Assembly (NCBI GenBank): GCA_963969495.1
Contig: OZ018324.1
Coordinates: 159,000,758 to 159,064,757, forward strand
DNA length: 64,000 bases
Source: Ceratothoa steindachneri
Lineage: Eukaryota > Arthropoda > Malacostraca > Isopoda > Cymothoidae
Direction: 5' to 3'
Position numbers and translations under genes: made by a program. A model generated the notes under the pieces. That model was given only the letters and a program-made list of their open reading frames with translations. It was not told the origin of the DNA and ran no database searches. Every line of letters starts with the position of its first letter. Positions within the stretch are counted from its first letter, which is position 1. This document shows, one piece after another, positions 9,815-21,199 of the stretch.

Positions 9815-10696
9815 TGAGTTCTGAGGGCAGTTATATTTCACGTGTCCTTCGACTCTGCACGAAAAACAGACAACTGGCTTCCTGGGAAACGCTGACGAAG
9901 ATGGTTTAGAAAAGAAGGTTAGATCTCTCTGATTGACGGGTGGTCGGCTGGGTTTTGATTTAGCCGCCCGGTTACCTTAAAGAAGTTTTTTTTCTAAGGG
10001 GATACGAATTTAGGATTCTTAAACTCAGGCTTGTGGGACGCTAGTTATATCTTCTTCCCTTCTTTAGGGTAACAATTGTGGCTGGCGGCATATACGCCCG
10101 CCTCTTAGACGCGCTCCTTGAAGCTGGTGCATCTTTTGTCTTTAATAAAAGACCGGATCTCAGATGGAATTGATGCCAGAAATTGTTCCTTCAATGTAAA
10201 GTCAATCAATGCATCATAATCTTGGGGCACTTTCGAACCGTCTAGCCAAAAATTAAGGAGTCTTTGCAAAGTGAACCCGAATTGTCTGAAGGTCTTTTGG
10301 GTTCAATTTGCCACTGTCTGAATTTAACGAGGTAGAAGTCGGAAGCCATGTTGCAGGCAGAGAGCAGCTCCGCCTTTAACATGGAGTAGTCGATAGTGGC
10401 CTCGGTTGGAAGAGAGATAAAAATATCTCTCATGTGAGTGTTTAGAAGGGGCAACAATTTAACTGACGCCTGATGTTGCGGAGGGGCCCCGAAGTGATGG
10501 ACAGGGCCTCATTTCTCGTCCTCGCCATCTCTAGTTCATGTGCATGAAGTTCCTTTTCTCTTTCTCTTCCCCTTTCTTATCTTCCTCTTCTTTTTTCTCT
10601 TGCAGTTCTTTCTTTTGTCTCTATATAAGACATCAGATTTTTCACCGATAAACCTAATGGTTCTTCTTGGGCCTCGAAGATCTCAAATGACGACAT
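9815..10696 (-). pseudogene. gag of the Gmr1-like element with CCHC knuckle and SCAN-like segment
   Basis: The likely start is MSSFEIFEAQEEPLGL at 10,696, followed by a charged Glu/Arg/Lys segment. LPTEATIDYSMLKAELL lies near 10,410-10,360. Another frame gives YDALIDFTLKEQFLASIPSE near 10,220-10,150, followed by IRSFIKDK. This resembles the capsid region from which SCAN domains derive (a helix with LEQFL and an I/LP-x-E-L turn). VVCFSCRVEGHVKYNCPQN at 9,870-9,822 is a perfect C-x2-C-x4-H-x4-C zinc knuckle. Frameshifts break the frame near 10,260 and 9,990. Gag would package element RNA. Confidence 0.7.
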
Positions 10697-10759
10697 ATTT
10701 GGTTCGCTTATCGGAACTGACACGAGTTTATAAATTCCGTACACCAAACGAAAAACCAC

Positions 10760-11329
10760 ACACGAAAGGAACTCGCTTAATTCGTACGAAGTGAACGCGT
10801 AAATGGCAGAAATCACAAGTAAAATACCACTCAAATAATACTGCAAATAAATTGAAAATATATCGATCGTCTATCTAACCTTTGCAATTAATTAAATGAG
10901 AAGATTACTGTTTTCTGGTAATCCTCAACTACCAATTTTAGAAGCCTCTAAATTAATTCTTAATAATAAACCTTAAATACCTGACACTAGTTTTAATATT
11001 ACTAATAACGCAATGTTGTAGAATTCAGGTAGTCCTTCTGAACCTTTTTTGACTTCCTCGCCCAATGATGCAGTGGAGGGAAGACAACAGCTCCGATTGG
11101 GGGACAAGATTTTCCGTGATGCGATAGGGATTTGAATGACAAGAATGAATTACTCATGGCTGGTATTGATATTATTTACTAATGCTTTGGTTGTCGGAGG
11201 ATTTAAACAGGAAAACAAAAATAATCTTTTAATCTTATACAAACAACAATTGATATTTGCAGAATAATATACAAGCGATTTAGTTACACGGTTATTAATT
11301 GGATGGAATTGAAATGACAACTAGGAATC
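10760..11329. other. element leader, no coding signal
   Basis: AT-rich DNA between gag and the 5' LTR of the minus-strand gypsy element; no ORF with family support. Confidence 0.4.
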
Positions 11330-11545
11330 ATCTCAGCCGTACTAGGCTCAATAATTACACTAATTACCCGAGGGAAAGCGCGAGGTGACTACTAGGTGAA
11401 TCTTAGCCGCACAAGGCTCAATAATTACATTAATTATCCAAGGGAAAGCGAGGGGCGACTATGAGGTAAGTCTTGGCCCTACGAGGCTCAATAATTGTTA
11501 CAATAATTACGCGAGAGGGAGCAGGAGGAGATCGCGGGGTAAGTC
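11330..11545. repeat. three ~70-bp tandem repeats in the gypsy leader
   Basis: Three direct copies of a unit containing AGGCTCAATAATTAC and CGAGGGAAAGCG start near 11,330, 11,400 and 11,472, just inside the 5' LTR in the element's sense. Confidence 0.8.
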
Positions 11546-11650
11546 ACTTCGTCGGAGAGCGTCACGCCTCTTCGTCAATGAGGGAAAATGTAAGTCTTAC
11601 GATTTTCTGGAGAAGACCACGAGGATGGGTACTCGGGGGAAGATATTCTT

Positions 11651-12020
11651 CGAGGAGGAGGGTTGAGCGCTATATTCCAGACTTAGTCTTTGTCGTTCCG
11701 AATATGATTCCTGCTGCGAAACCGAATAGCACCGGTGTTTGTTGCTCGAGGATTGCGCGTCGTCAATAAATGATTTAAAAGACTTCTTATGATGCCGTGT
11801 GAATACCTTCTGTATTGCGTAGGCTTGCTTACCGGGGAGCAACGGGGAGACAATTCGCGGCCCGAAAGCTCAAAGAATACTTCCACGATTATCCTCGGGG
11901 TGGAGAATTTATATTATTCCGCTGGAAGTTCCAATATTTGCCGACGGAAGCGTTATCGGTTTGGTCCCACAGCCTCGATGGTGAGAATCAGCGGTGAAGA
12001 ATGTAACGCCATAAACGGGA
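11651..12020 (-). repeat. 5' LTR of the Gmr1-like element
   Basis: Direct repeat of 7,590-7,960 at an offset near 4,061 bp; the homology stops sharply at 12,020, where the flank begins CGAGTTTCTGG. A possible 4-bp CGAG target duplication (7,590-7,593 and 12,021-12,024) is ambiguous because CGAG also precedes the internal copy. Confidence 0.85.
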
Positions 12021-12560
12021 CGAGTTTCTGGCGCGTTATCGTTCCGAAAGTTTACCGAAGGTCTGGAAGCAAGGCTACTTTGCTCGGAATCCCTTCTCGT
12101 GACTCGATCACACACTCTCTCTTTCATTTCCGGACACATGCTATGATAGAAACTCATTAAACCTAGATGGCAAGGAGCACTCCCCCCACTTCCCTATTTG
12201 TGCGATTGTGCGTGGGGGATTTGGGGGAAAGTCCAACATAGGAATCCGATCTGAGATACAGCATGATGATCTGAACGCAGGTGTGTGAAATCCGACGTAA
12301 ACGCAAACAATCGGTATGATTCTGCATATACGCTCTGGGGAAGCCCCTACATAGGGATCATACATGTAATTCCGATCTGAGAATACAGCATGGAGATCCG
12401 ATATTGGGGGAGGGGGAGGGGCACGAGAAATAAGACAGGAAGATGTGACTTGAAAATTCGCTACAGTGGGGGGGGGGGGTCGTTATGAGACTTCCTCATT
12501 GAGACCTGACATTTACCTCTACGTACAATTACCTATACAAGTGAAAAAATCGGAAACAAA
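12021..12560. other. unassigned; contains a short direct duplication
   Basis: ATCCGATCTGAGATACAGCATG at about 12,245 recurs with changes at about 12,371. G-runs occur at 12,405-12,420 and 12,468-12,478. No coding evidence. Confidence 0.4.
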
Positions 12561-12561
12561 G

Positions 12562-12681
12562 ATGAGATTCCAGAGTCAATATAGAAAATGCGTCTTGCTC
12601 CCTGCCACTCTTTTGTTATTGGTTTTAATTTATTGCAGCGGTGGACGCACATATGAATCGATAGCACATACACTGCACTAA
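12562..12681 (+). other. possible signal-anchor coding exon (weak)
   Basis: A plus-strand frame starts MRFQSQYRKCVLLPATLLLL and continues VLIYCSGGRTYESIAHTLH to a stop. A short basic head followed by about 15 hydrophobic residues is the shape of a signal anchor, as in Golgi type II enzymes, or of a signal peptide. A GT lies in CAGCGGTGGAC near 12,642, which could be a weak donor, and another in CTCAGGTAGGG after the stop. I recognise no family, find no downstream exon in the window, and 40 residues of this kind can arise by chance. Confidence 0.2.
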
Positions 12682-12689
12682 CTCAGGTA

Positions 12690-13410
12690 GGGTAGGTTTG
12701 ATTGTTAATGAATGTGTTAATAAAAGATACCGTGTACTTTAGGTATTATTATTATTGCTTACATACCTCTTTATTAGCATATTTCAGTCACATCAGAAAG
12801 ACGGGCACTTACATTTTAATAAAATCTTTGCGTATTACGCTCATGGACTTAGACCCCCTTCCTTCCCTGGGGGGTGCAGACCAGTGGCCTTTGGGTATTT
12901 GTATTTTTCTACTCTATCTACAGTCACTGTCCGATTGTTTAAAATGACCCAAAAGGGGAGGGGGGGTATAGTGGCGTTGAAGCGGGTAGAATCTCCTTTG
13001 TGGCAACCTTTTAAATTTTGAACTTTTGAAAAAATCCTAAAAGTAAAAATTTGGAAGAAAAAAGACAGTACGTGATTTGGAGCTTAAGTACTTATCTGTA
13101 CGTACCTAAGTTAAAATTACGTACTTATAAGTAGTACACTAAATCTTGAAGTTTTAAGACCAAATCCTATTTTTATCATAACTTTTGAGCGAAGTTGTCG
13201 TTGTTTAAGTATTTGAAGTCATCTTCATCGTAAACCACTTCTCACCAAAAGTGGGGCAGGGGCGCGTTAATGCAACTAAAAGTACCCTCCACTCTACCCC
13301 TTTTAGGGTTTGTTAAGGTCAAAGTTTGCCCCGTTATATTTTGATCTTTCTATATAAAATTCAAAGCTTGTGTGTTTGCGTGTCTATTTGTCCTCTCTAA
13401 GTGTGGGAAC
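12690..13410. other. unassigned AT-rich stretch
   Basis: Nothing recognisable; no frame with family support. Confidence 0.4.
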
Positions 13411-13745
13411 GGGAAAGATAGAGAAATGCACTAATTTATCCATCTTTATCCGGGGAAATTAATGGTACAGATTTCCTTTTGATATTTCCACTTTCGTTCA
13501 CTATGAGCGCGAAAACGATGTTGCTGAGAGATATAGAAATGTATTAATTTGGGTATTTTATCCGGAGGAGATATTGGTGTGGATTTCACCCAAATAAACC
13601 TATGAATAAAAATGTCATAACCGAAAAATCCATATCTAAAAAAAAAAAAAATCTATTTTTTCATTTCCATCCTCTTTAAGGGGTAAAACGGGGTCAATGA
13701 GTGATATAGAAATGTATTCTTGACCAAATAAGCCTATCCCTCTTT
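13411..13745. repeat. degenerate direct repeats with GATATAGAAATGTATT
   Basis: The motif GATATAGAAATGTATT, often followed by TATCCGG-GGAGATATTGGTGTGG, occurs near 13,420 (degenerate), 13,530 and 13,701. The copies are imperfect and unevenly spaced. Confidence 0.5.
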
Positions 13746-13815
13746 TTTTCCCTCAAATTTCTCGATTTTTTCATTTTCGTCCTATTATGTCCACAAATTA
13801 CATTAAAATAAATAT

Positions 13816-14086
13816 TTAAGTGGAAGATAGCGCCATCATTTCCAATGTTTAGGCACGCGCTCGCCTCCGCTGTTCCCCGCATAATATTTTGTACATATTC
13901 CAATATGTTTCACCTTTTTTGAACGGGGGGGTGTAGCCCTTTGGGGGGCGACAGAGCCACCCCAGGCCAATAGGGCAAATAAATAGGTATTCTTATGTAA
14001 TTCGATGAGCTGAATAACATTACTTCTATAACTTGTTTTAATTAGAAGGCTCTAAAACCTTGGAAATGACGGCGCTATCTTCGTCT
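13816..14086. mobile_element. MITE-like inverted-repeat element
   Basis: GAAGATAGCGCCATCATTTC at about 13,823 is mirrored by GAAATGACGGCGCTATCTTC at about 14,059. The arms pair over about 37 bp with few mismatches and enclose about 200 bp without coding potential. Size and structure suit a non-autonomous DNA transposon. I cannot define a target duplication, and no autonomous partner is seen here. Confidence 0.55.
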
Positions 14087-14430
14087 TAAATTACCCCCCA
14101 AAATCTTAAACATCATCCAAAGCTAATAAACACAAACAACTTTAATCTAATATTTATACCATAATAACCAAATCAACCAACACACAACCTGACCTAATCT
14201 AACCTACGTAACAGCGTCAAGCAGCTCACACTCATCAAATATAACCAGCACACCGGAAGAATTGCGTTCGCTCCCGTCCCTAACTCCTGGTCTGACTTAT
14301 ATGTGAAGGCTCAGGAGAGTTGCAGGCCTAACTAATGTCATCTTTAGATTACTCCGGTTATATATACCTTGCACATATTTTTACTTCCCCTTACTAGACC
14401 ACTTTCTTTACGATGACCTGACAACTTTCA
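14087..14430. other. unassigned
   Basis: No repeat or coding signal recognised. Confidence 0.4.
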
Positions 14431-14649
14431 GGCAGATTCCGTCGTTGTTTTTTGTTCTAGTAAGTTTTTTACTTTTTGAGTGTGTGTGTGTGTGTGTGCG
14501 TCCTCTTTTGTTGAGATGGGGCGTTTCTGCCCTCTTTCCTCCCTCTCACCGGGACCACCCATGGAATGAATTCTTTTCCTATCTCCAACCACCAGAATGA
14601 AGAAGGGAAAAAAGAGTTCTGGCGGAAAAGCACCACAGGCGGCCATAAA

Positions 14650-14880
14650 CGCAGCCAATGTTGCGGCAACGCTAACCGAATATTCCATCTCTCGGAAACT
14701 GAGCAGCCAAGAACAATTTGCGAATGAACGCCTTATTGGTCGCCAAGAAGGGCCCTTTCTGCTTGGCGGATACGTTGGCCTCCTTCCGACCAATCGGGCG
14801 ACCGCAAATCTCCTGCCTCCGCCCACATCCACCAATCAAAGGGCGAGGATCCCTGCTTAGAGCCTGTACAGTGACGTGAA
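14650..14880. promoter_or_regulatory. CCAAT-box cluster in a GC-rich island (putative promoter)
   Basis: Four CCAAT boxes lie within 190 bp: CCAAT at 14,655, ATTGG at 14,735, CCAAT at 14,790 and CCAAT at 14,832, in locally GC-rich DNA that stands out from its AT-rich surroundings. Clustered CCAAT boxes of mixed orientation bind NF-Y in animal promoters. The frames that run through the island on both strands (for example one starting MKKGKKSSGGKAPQ at 14,597) have no family match I recognise. A promoter role is inference. Confidence 0.35.
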
Positions 14881-15600
14881 GTCTTTTCTACTGTGGTTCT
14901 TCTTTTGGCTGCTATGCAGGGCAACTTCTTCATTAAGAGCCAAGCCTTGCTGACATTCGGACGTGTTTTGGCGACCGCTTTTCCCTTTATATTTCCACCG
15001 TTCGCGATCTCTGGTTGGCTTCCTGTCGCAGAATGGTGTCTCTTAATGATCGCTATAAACGCATATACAGTGAGACGGCCTCGAAACATGAATTCATTTC
15101 CCCGCGCCATAATTGGCGGAATGGCAACAAGGACGCCTTTGTCGCACTTCCATTTTTAGATGAATTTTCACACGATTATGAAATTTTAACTAAATTATTT
15201 CGTCGTTCATATCCGACTCTACTTCATATACTCCTGCTTCCTGCCCCTCCCTGCGGATTCCTTGTAAAACGTCGTCAGCCAACCACATCATAAGATTGTT
15301 TGTTATAGCATTCCTCATTCCAAGCAATTTCATTTTCTTTTCAGTATTTTTTTGTCATTTATACTTTGAGGAGATTTCTAGATCTCAGTTAATTTCACTT
15401 AACATTACAGCAAATGGTTTCTTTATAAAATATACAGAAATGCCCTCGTTGTTTTTCGCTTTAAATTAAACAAGAACAACCTCACGCCTTTGCTAATTAG
15501 TAATGGGGAATATGGTAATCCAACGAGGATAACCCATTGGAGAGAAGTGGGCAGAAAGGAGAGATTTTTGCATTAGAAAAATAAAATAAAGTGAAAACCA
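14881..15600. other. unassigned flank of the CCAAT island
   Basis: A plus-strand frame with MVSLNDRYKRIYSETASKH starts at about 15,033 and stays open to about 15,290, but I see no family motif or convincing splice site. Confidence 0.35.
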
Positions 15601-15618
15601 ACAAGAGGAAATCCCTGC

Positions 15619-15619
15619 A

Positions 15620-15714
<95 letters not shown>

Positions 15715-15725
15715 TATATATATAT
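15619..15725. repeat. (CA)n(TA)n microsatellite
   Basis: A CA run of about 15 units passes into about 35 TA units with one interruption near 15,711. Confidence 0.98.
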
Positions 15726-15900
15726 TGATGAAGTTAGTGGAAGTGAAAATCTTTGTCTATATAGAGCGAGTAGCCAAAAGAGGAGACTACTTGGAGCAAT
15801 AGCTAAGAAGCGGGAAACAACGAGGGCATCTCCCACTGAATGCTTGTAAGAAGGTGTGTGTAGAGTATCTTGCGAAGACAGAGGAAGTGAAAATGCGTGG
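15726..15900 (-). repeat. dispersed repeat family D, copy 1
   Basis: On the minus strand it carries GATGCCCTCGTTGTTTCCCG flanked by pyrimidine-rich DNA, and shares CAAAAGAGGAGACTACTTGG (plus strand, 15,775) with 25,590. Other relatives are at 25,480-25,640, 27,640-27,830, 27,900-28,000 and 57,660-57,830. Starting next to a TA microsatellite is suggestive of a retroposon tail, but the class is unknown. Confidence 0.45.
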
Positions 15901-16139
15901 AAGCTATATAGCCCTTGGTAACAATTCTGAGTGGTGGGACAAGCGATCCTGAGATGTCAGTTGCAGCACAAGTGTCCAAGCTACACCCGAGACCTACTTG
16001 CGGGGTTCTATTGGGGAGGGGGAAAGAAAAGTATTAAATTCAGAGGCAAGAAGAATGCGGATTAAAAGGCCCCGAAATGAAGAGGTGACACGAAACAAAC
16101 GAATTCGAACCTTAGTAACGGGCTTATTTGGAAGCAAGG
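15901..16139. other. unassigned
   Basis: No feature recognised. Confidence 0.4.
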
Positions 16140-18699
16140 AAATGATGAATTTCTTTTGGTGATTTAATGCAATTATTTATTTGAGTGTTTTAATCCATGT
16201 ATTTCTTTTGGTATTTTAGAGCAATTATTAATTTTACTGTTTTAATGAAAGTATATCTTTTATTGTTTTAATGCAAGTATTTATTTTTGTGTTTTATGCG
16301 AGTATTTCTTTTAGTGTTTATTGCAAGTGTTTCCTTTAATTTTTAATGCAAGTATTTATTTTAGTGTTTTAATGCAAGTATTTCTGTTGACATTTCAAAG
16401 CAATTATTAATTTTACTGTTTTAATGAAAGTATATCTTTTATTGTTTTAATGCGAGTATTTCTTTTTGTGTTTTATGCAAGTATTTCCTTTAGTGTTTAT
16501 TGCAAGTGTTTCCTTTAATTTTTAATGCAAGTATTTATTTTAGTGTTTTAATGCAAGTATTTCTGTTGACATTTTAAAGCAATTATTAATTTTACTGTTT
16601 TAATGAAAGTATATCTTTTATTGTTTTAATGCGAATATTTCTTTTTGTGTTTTATGCAAGTATTTCCTTTAGTGTTTATTGCAAGTGTTTCCTTTAATTT
16701 TTAATGCAAGTATTTATTTTAGTGTTTTAATGCAAGTATTTCTTTTGATATTTCAAAGCAATTATTAATTTTACTGTTTTAATGAAAGTATATCTTTTAT
16801 TGTTTTAATGCGAGTATTTCTTTTTGTGTTTTATGCAAGTATTTCCTATAGTGTTTATTGCAAGTGTTTCTTTTAATTTTTAATGCAAGTATTTATTTTA
16901 GTGTTTTAATGCAAATATTTATTTTAGCGTTTAAATGCAATATTTACTTTATTGTTTAATGCAGGTATTTTTCCTTTGGTTTGATGCAATGATGATTTTT
17001 TTAAGGAAACTATTTATTTTAGTGATTTAATGCAAGTGTTTATGGTACTGCTTTGATGCAAATATTTTTTGTGTGTTTTGATGCAAGTATTTATTTTTGT
17101 TATTTAATACAAGTATTTGTTTTACTATTTTAATCTATGAATTTTTATTTTAGTGTTTTAATGCAATATTTCTTCAATTGTTTTAAGGCAGAGATTTCTT
17201 TTAGATTTGTGTAAGAAATTCTTTAAGTGTTTTAATGCAAGTATTTCATTTGGTGCTTTAATGCATTATTTCTTTTGGTATTTTAACGTAGCTATATTAG
17301 TGTGTTTTATACAAGTATTTCTTTTGGTGTTTTAATGAAATTATTTCTGTTAGTGTTTTGTTGCATCTATTTTTAAAAGTTATTTTAATGCAAGTATTTC
17401 TTTTATACTTGTAATGCAAGTAAGCTTCCTATATTTTAATACAAATATTTATTTTAGTGCTCTGATAGATGAATTTTGTTTACTGTTATAAATTAAGAAT
17501 TTCGTTTAGTGTTTTAATGCAATAATTTATTTTAGTGTTTTAATGCAACTGTTTCTGTAAGGTATTTTAATGCAAGTAAATCTTTTCTTGTCCTAATGTC
17601 ATTATTTCTTTTAATATTTAATGCAATTACTTCTTTTGGTGTTTTAAGTCAAGCATTTTCTTTATTCTATTGGTGCATTATTTTTTTAGTGTTTAATTAT
17701 TAGTGTTTAAATTCAATCATTTCTTATGGTGTTTTAATGTAATTACTTATTTTATAAATTTAGTGCAGGTATTTCTTTTGGTGTTCTAATGCAGTTATTT
17801 CTTTTGCTGTTTTAATGCAATTATTTTACTTTTAGTGTTTTACTGCATGTGTTTTGTTTAGGGTTTTATTCAAGTATTCCTTTTAGTGTTTGTATGTAAT
17901 TATTTCTTTGGTGCTTAAATGAAATTATTTCTTGTAAGGTTTTAATACAAGTATTTCCTTTAGTATTTAATGCAGGTATTTCTTTAAGGCCGTTTAATTC
18001 AATTATTTGCTTTAATGTTTTAATGCCTGTATTTTTTTAAGGTGTTTTAAAGGAACTATTTCTTTTAGTGTTTAGTTGCAAAGATTTCTTTTAGACTTTA
18101 TGTAAGGAATTCTTTTTGTGTTTTCTGCAAGTATTTCTTCTGGTGTTTTAATGCAATTATTTCTGTTACAGTTTAGATGCATCTATTCCTTTGTTATTTT
18201 AATGTAAGTATTTACTTTAGTGTTCTGATAAAGTATTTTTTTATGTTTTAAATCAAATATTTCGCTTAGTGTTTTAATGCAAGTATTTCTTTTGCTGCTA
18301 AATTACAAGTATTTCTTTAAGGTATTTTGATGTAAGTATATCTTTTATGGTTTTGATGCAAGTATTACTCTAAGGTATTTTAATGTATGTATATCTTTTA
18401 TTCTCTTAATGTAAGTATTTCTTTTATTGTTTTGATGAAAGTATTTATTTTGCCTTTTTAATGCAATTATTTAATTTAATGTTTTGACGTAAATATTTCT
18501 TTTGGTGCTTTAATGAAAGTATTTTTTTTGTTAGTTTAATGCAATTGTTTATTTTTGTATAACGCAAGTTTTTCTTTCAGTGTTTCAATGCAAAAGTATC
18601 TTTTAGTGTTTTAATGCAAATATTTCTTCGAGTGTTTTAATGAGGGTATTTTTTTAGTGTTTAATTCGATTATTTATTTTAGTGTTTTGATGCAGTTTT
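16140..18699 (+). repeat. 26-bp satellite, left part
   Basis: Degenerate tandem copies of TAGTGTTTTAATGCAAGTAT plus TTCTTT (period 26 bp). Between 16,211 and about 16,920 a longer block of about 178 bp, recognisable by CAAAGCAATTATTAATTTTA, recurs near 16,221, 16,394, 16,572 and 16,752, a higher-order repeat. The rest is older and more diverged. Confidence 0.93.
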
Positions 18700-19083
18700 T
18701 AGTCGCGTGCGACTCTATATCTCACTATGTCGGTCGGTCGGCTGGTCCCTTATTTTCTTCTTATGTTTAGCTAACAACATTCTAACTATTCGGCCGATTC
18801 TAAAAAAAAATGAATGCCTTATGTTGTCTTATATTCTCTCTCGAATGATATAATTGCCAAATTCATACCAAGGTTAGCCGGGAAATTATTTGGCAATAAC
18901 ATCATAACTATTCTGCCGATTCTAACGAAATTTGAAACCCTTATGTTGTTTTACATTCTCTTTCGAATGATATAATTGCCAAGGTCTTCCAAAGGTTAGT
19001 CCTGGAATTATTGAAAGCCTTGAAGGGTGTAAGGTCATAAATCAGAATAAGTGAGAGCACACAACTTTGGTCAGCAGACCTTG
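18700..19083. mobile_element. short dispersed element X, copy 1 (inserted in the satellite)
   Basis: A 384-bp block unlike the 26-bp repeats around it. It begins TAGTCGCGTGCGACTC, whose AGTCGC-GT-GCGACT is a perfect palindrome, then GTCGGTCGGTCGG. Inside are two direct copies of a ~125-bp unit with ATTCTAAC-AT-TTTG and GAATGATATAATTGCCAA. A second copy lies at 31,860-32,269. No coding capacity. The terminal palindrome and lack of inverted termini could fit a non-autonomous Helitron read on the minus strand (ending GCGACTAA), but this is not established. Confidence 0.7.
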
Positions 19084-19562
19084 TTTTACTTTAGTGTAAT
19101 TACTTCTGATAATGTTTTAATGCAATTATTTATTTTAGTATTTAATGCAAGTATTTCTTCAAGGTATTTTAATGCAAGTATTGGCACTATAGTTTTAATG
19201 TCTGCATTTTTCTTTAATGCCGTAATGCAAGCATTTCCTTTAGTGTGTTTGGTGCAATTATTTCCTTTAGTACTTTAATACACGTATTTCTTTTAGTGTT
19301 TTAATGCAAGCATTTACTTTTAGTATTTTAAAACACGTATTTATATTAGTGTTTTAATGCAAGCATTTACTTTTAGTATTTTAATGCACATATTTATTTT
19401 AGTGTTTTCATGCAAGTATTTTTTTTAGAATTTTAATGCAAGTATATCTTTAAGTGTTTTAATGCAATTATTTATTCTAGTCCTTTGATACAATTTTTTA
19501 TTTTTAATGTTTTAATGCAATTATTTCTTTTAGTATTTTGATGCAAGTATTTCTTTAAGGAA
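19084..19562 (+). repeat. 26-bp satellite, right part
   Basis: Continuation of the repeat at 16,140-18,699 after element X; units such as TTTTAGTGTTTTAATGCAAG. Confidence 0.9.
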
Positions 19563-20139
19563 GCCAATCTGAGGCTGTCTCTCTTATCATGGAATAGGGA
19601 TTTTTTCGCCCTTTGCCAGTTTCCTTGGCATCGCCGAAATCTTCTTCCTCCGCAGTGTTCCGGTTCCTGGTCCGGTTCGCCACTTGCACACGACGGACGT
19701 TGAACTCATTGATGAGCCTTTATAGTTATTGGTCCTTTCGTTTGACCTAATCCAACTTGCTGGGACCAAACTGCAAATCCTAAATATGGGACGCAATTAC
19801 CGAAACCCCTTTTTTCCCTTAGGGGAAACCAGGAGAAAATCTAAATGTTTAGGTTAAAAAAGGACGAAAATTCTTGATATCAGAGTTCTTTAATTATTTA
19901 GGAGGTTAATCAAATTCATGTTGCAGGTTTCGCCTCACCCCCATCACCCCATCAATGGAGCCCTTAAATGGTTATCCGGTGTAGCATAAGCAGGTAAGCG
20001 ACAGCTTATATCTAAAGGATTGCGTGCCCTTCCGGTCCTAATATCCCATTTTCCCATAGCTCATCTACACAACTTTCTAAGTTTTCGTTTTGAATTTTTA
20101 AAATGGGCAAGCAACGGTTGGGGGCACGGGAAACCAACA
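19563..20139. other. unassigned between two satellites
   Basis: Includes a moderately GC-rich part at 19,600-19,800 with a minus-strand frame (MRPIFRICSLVPASWIR) that I do not recognise. Confidence 0.35.
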
Positions 20140-21199
20140 ACTGTAATCAAGGGAGGAGGGGACAGTCAATTTATTTTACAAAGACCAGCAACAAGGGAGA
20201 AGAGATGGTCAATTTTCATTACCATGAACAATAATCAATGGGAGAGATATATACACCTTATCCTTATCAAGACCAGTAACAAAGTGTGGTTAGAGACTGA
20301 TATTATCGTTACTAAAACTAGTAACCGCGGCTAGAGAGGCAGTCATTTTGACTCCTATCCAAGTCTAGTATTCAAGGGAAGAGAGAAAGAAACAATTTTT
20401 CCTTACCAAGACCAGTAAACACGTAATGGGAGACAGTTAATTTATCCCTACTAACACCAGTTACCTAAGTAGGGGAGAGTCGATTAATCCCTACTAACAC
20501 CAGTAAACAATGGAGGATAGACAGTCAATTCGTTTTTACCAAGATCAGTAAACAATTGAGGATAGACAGTCAATTTATCCCTACTAACACTAGTTATATA
20601 TGAAAAGAAGAGAGTCAATTTATCCCTAACAAAACCAGTAAACAAGGGAGGATAGACAGTCAATTCGTTTTTACCAAGATCATTAAACAAGTGAGGAGAG
20701 AGAGGTAATTTATCCTTATTTAAACGAGTAACCAAGGCAGGATAGTCAGTTAATGTTTCCTTATCTTGACCTGCAACCAAGTGACTAAAGCAACTAGTCA
20801 AGTAAGTAGAGACGCAATTTATCACTTCAAAGACCAGTAACCAGGTGAGGATATTTTGTCACTTTTTCTTTCCAAAACTAGTAAGCAAGGAAAGAGTGAT
20901 ATTGAATTTATCCTTATCAAAACCAGTAACCCTGTGAGGGAAGACACTCAATTTTTCTTATCAAGACTAGTAAACAAGGGAGTTGAGGTTGGCAATTTGT
21001 CCTAACCAAGACGAATAACTAAGTGAGAAGGGACATTAAATTTTTCCTCACAAGGCGATCAACAAGGAAGGAGAGACAGTCATTTTATCCATAGAAAGAC
21101 CAGTAACCAAGGGAAGATAGGCAGTCAGTTTTCCTTACCACGACCAGCAGTGTAGGTAAGAAACACTGGCAATTTGTCCTACCTAAGAGAAGTAACTTC
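20140..21199 (+). repeat. 41-bp satellite, diverged left flank
   Basis: Loose tandem copies sharing GACCAGTAACCAAG, GAGAGACAGTCAATTTATCC and TTACCAAGA; copies differ greatly in length and sequence. They are the old edge of the array that follows. Confidence 0.88.

Larger units (their letters stand above)
7590..12020 (-). mobile_element. Ty3/gypsy LTR retrotransposon, Gmr1-like, lacking RT
   Basis: Two direct repeats of about 370 bp (7,590-7,960 and 11,651-12,020) bracket minus-strand gag, protease and integrase remnants. In the element's sense the order is LTR, leader with ~70-bp repeats, gag, protease, integrase, LTR. No reverse transcriptase or RNase H motif is visible on either strand between the LTRs. 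The protease linker runs directly into the integrase zinc finger, the order of Gmr1-like gypsy elements, where RT would follow integrase. Counting by eye, the LTRs differ at about 25 positions, so the insertion is old. I could not fix TG/CA ends, primer site or target duplication. Confidence 0.8.

Noticed and set aside
18700..19083. Firm Helitron call for element X
   Set aside because: The terminal palindrome fits, but the CTRR end, TC start and A^T insertion are not convincing in both copies.
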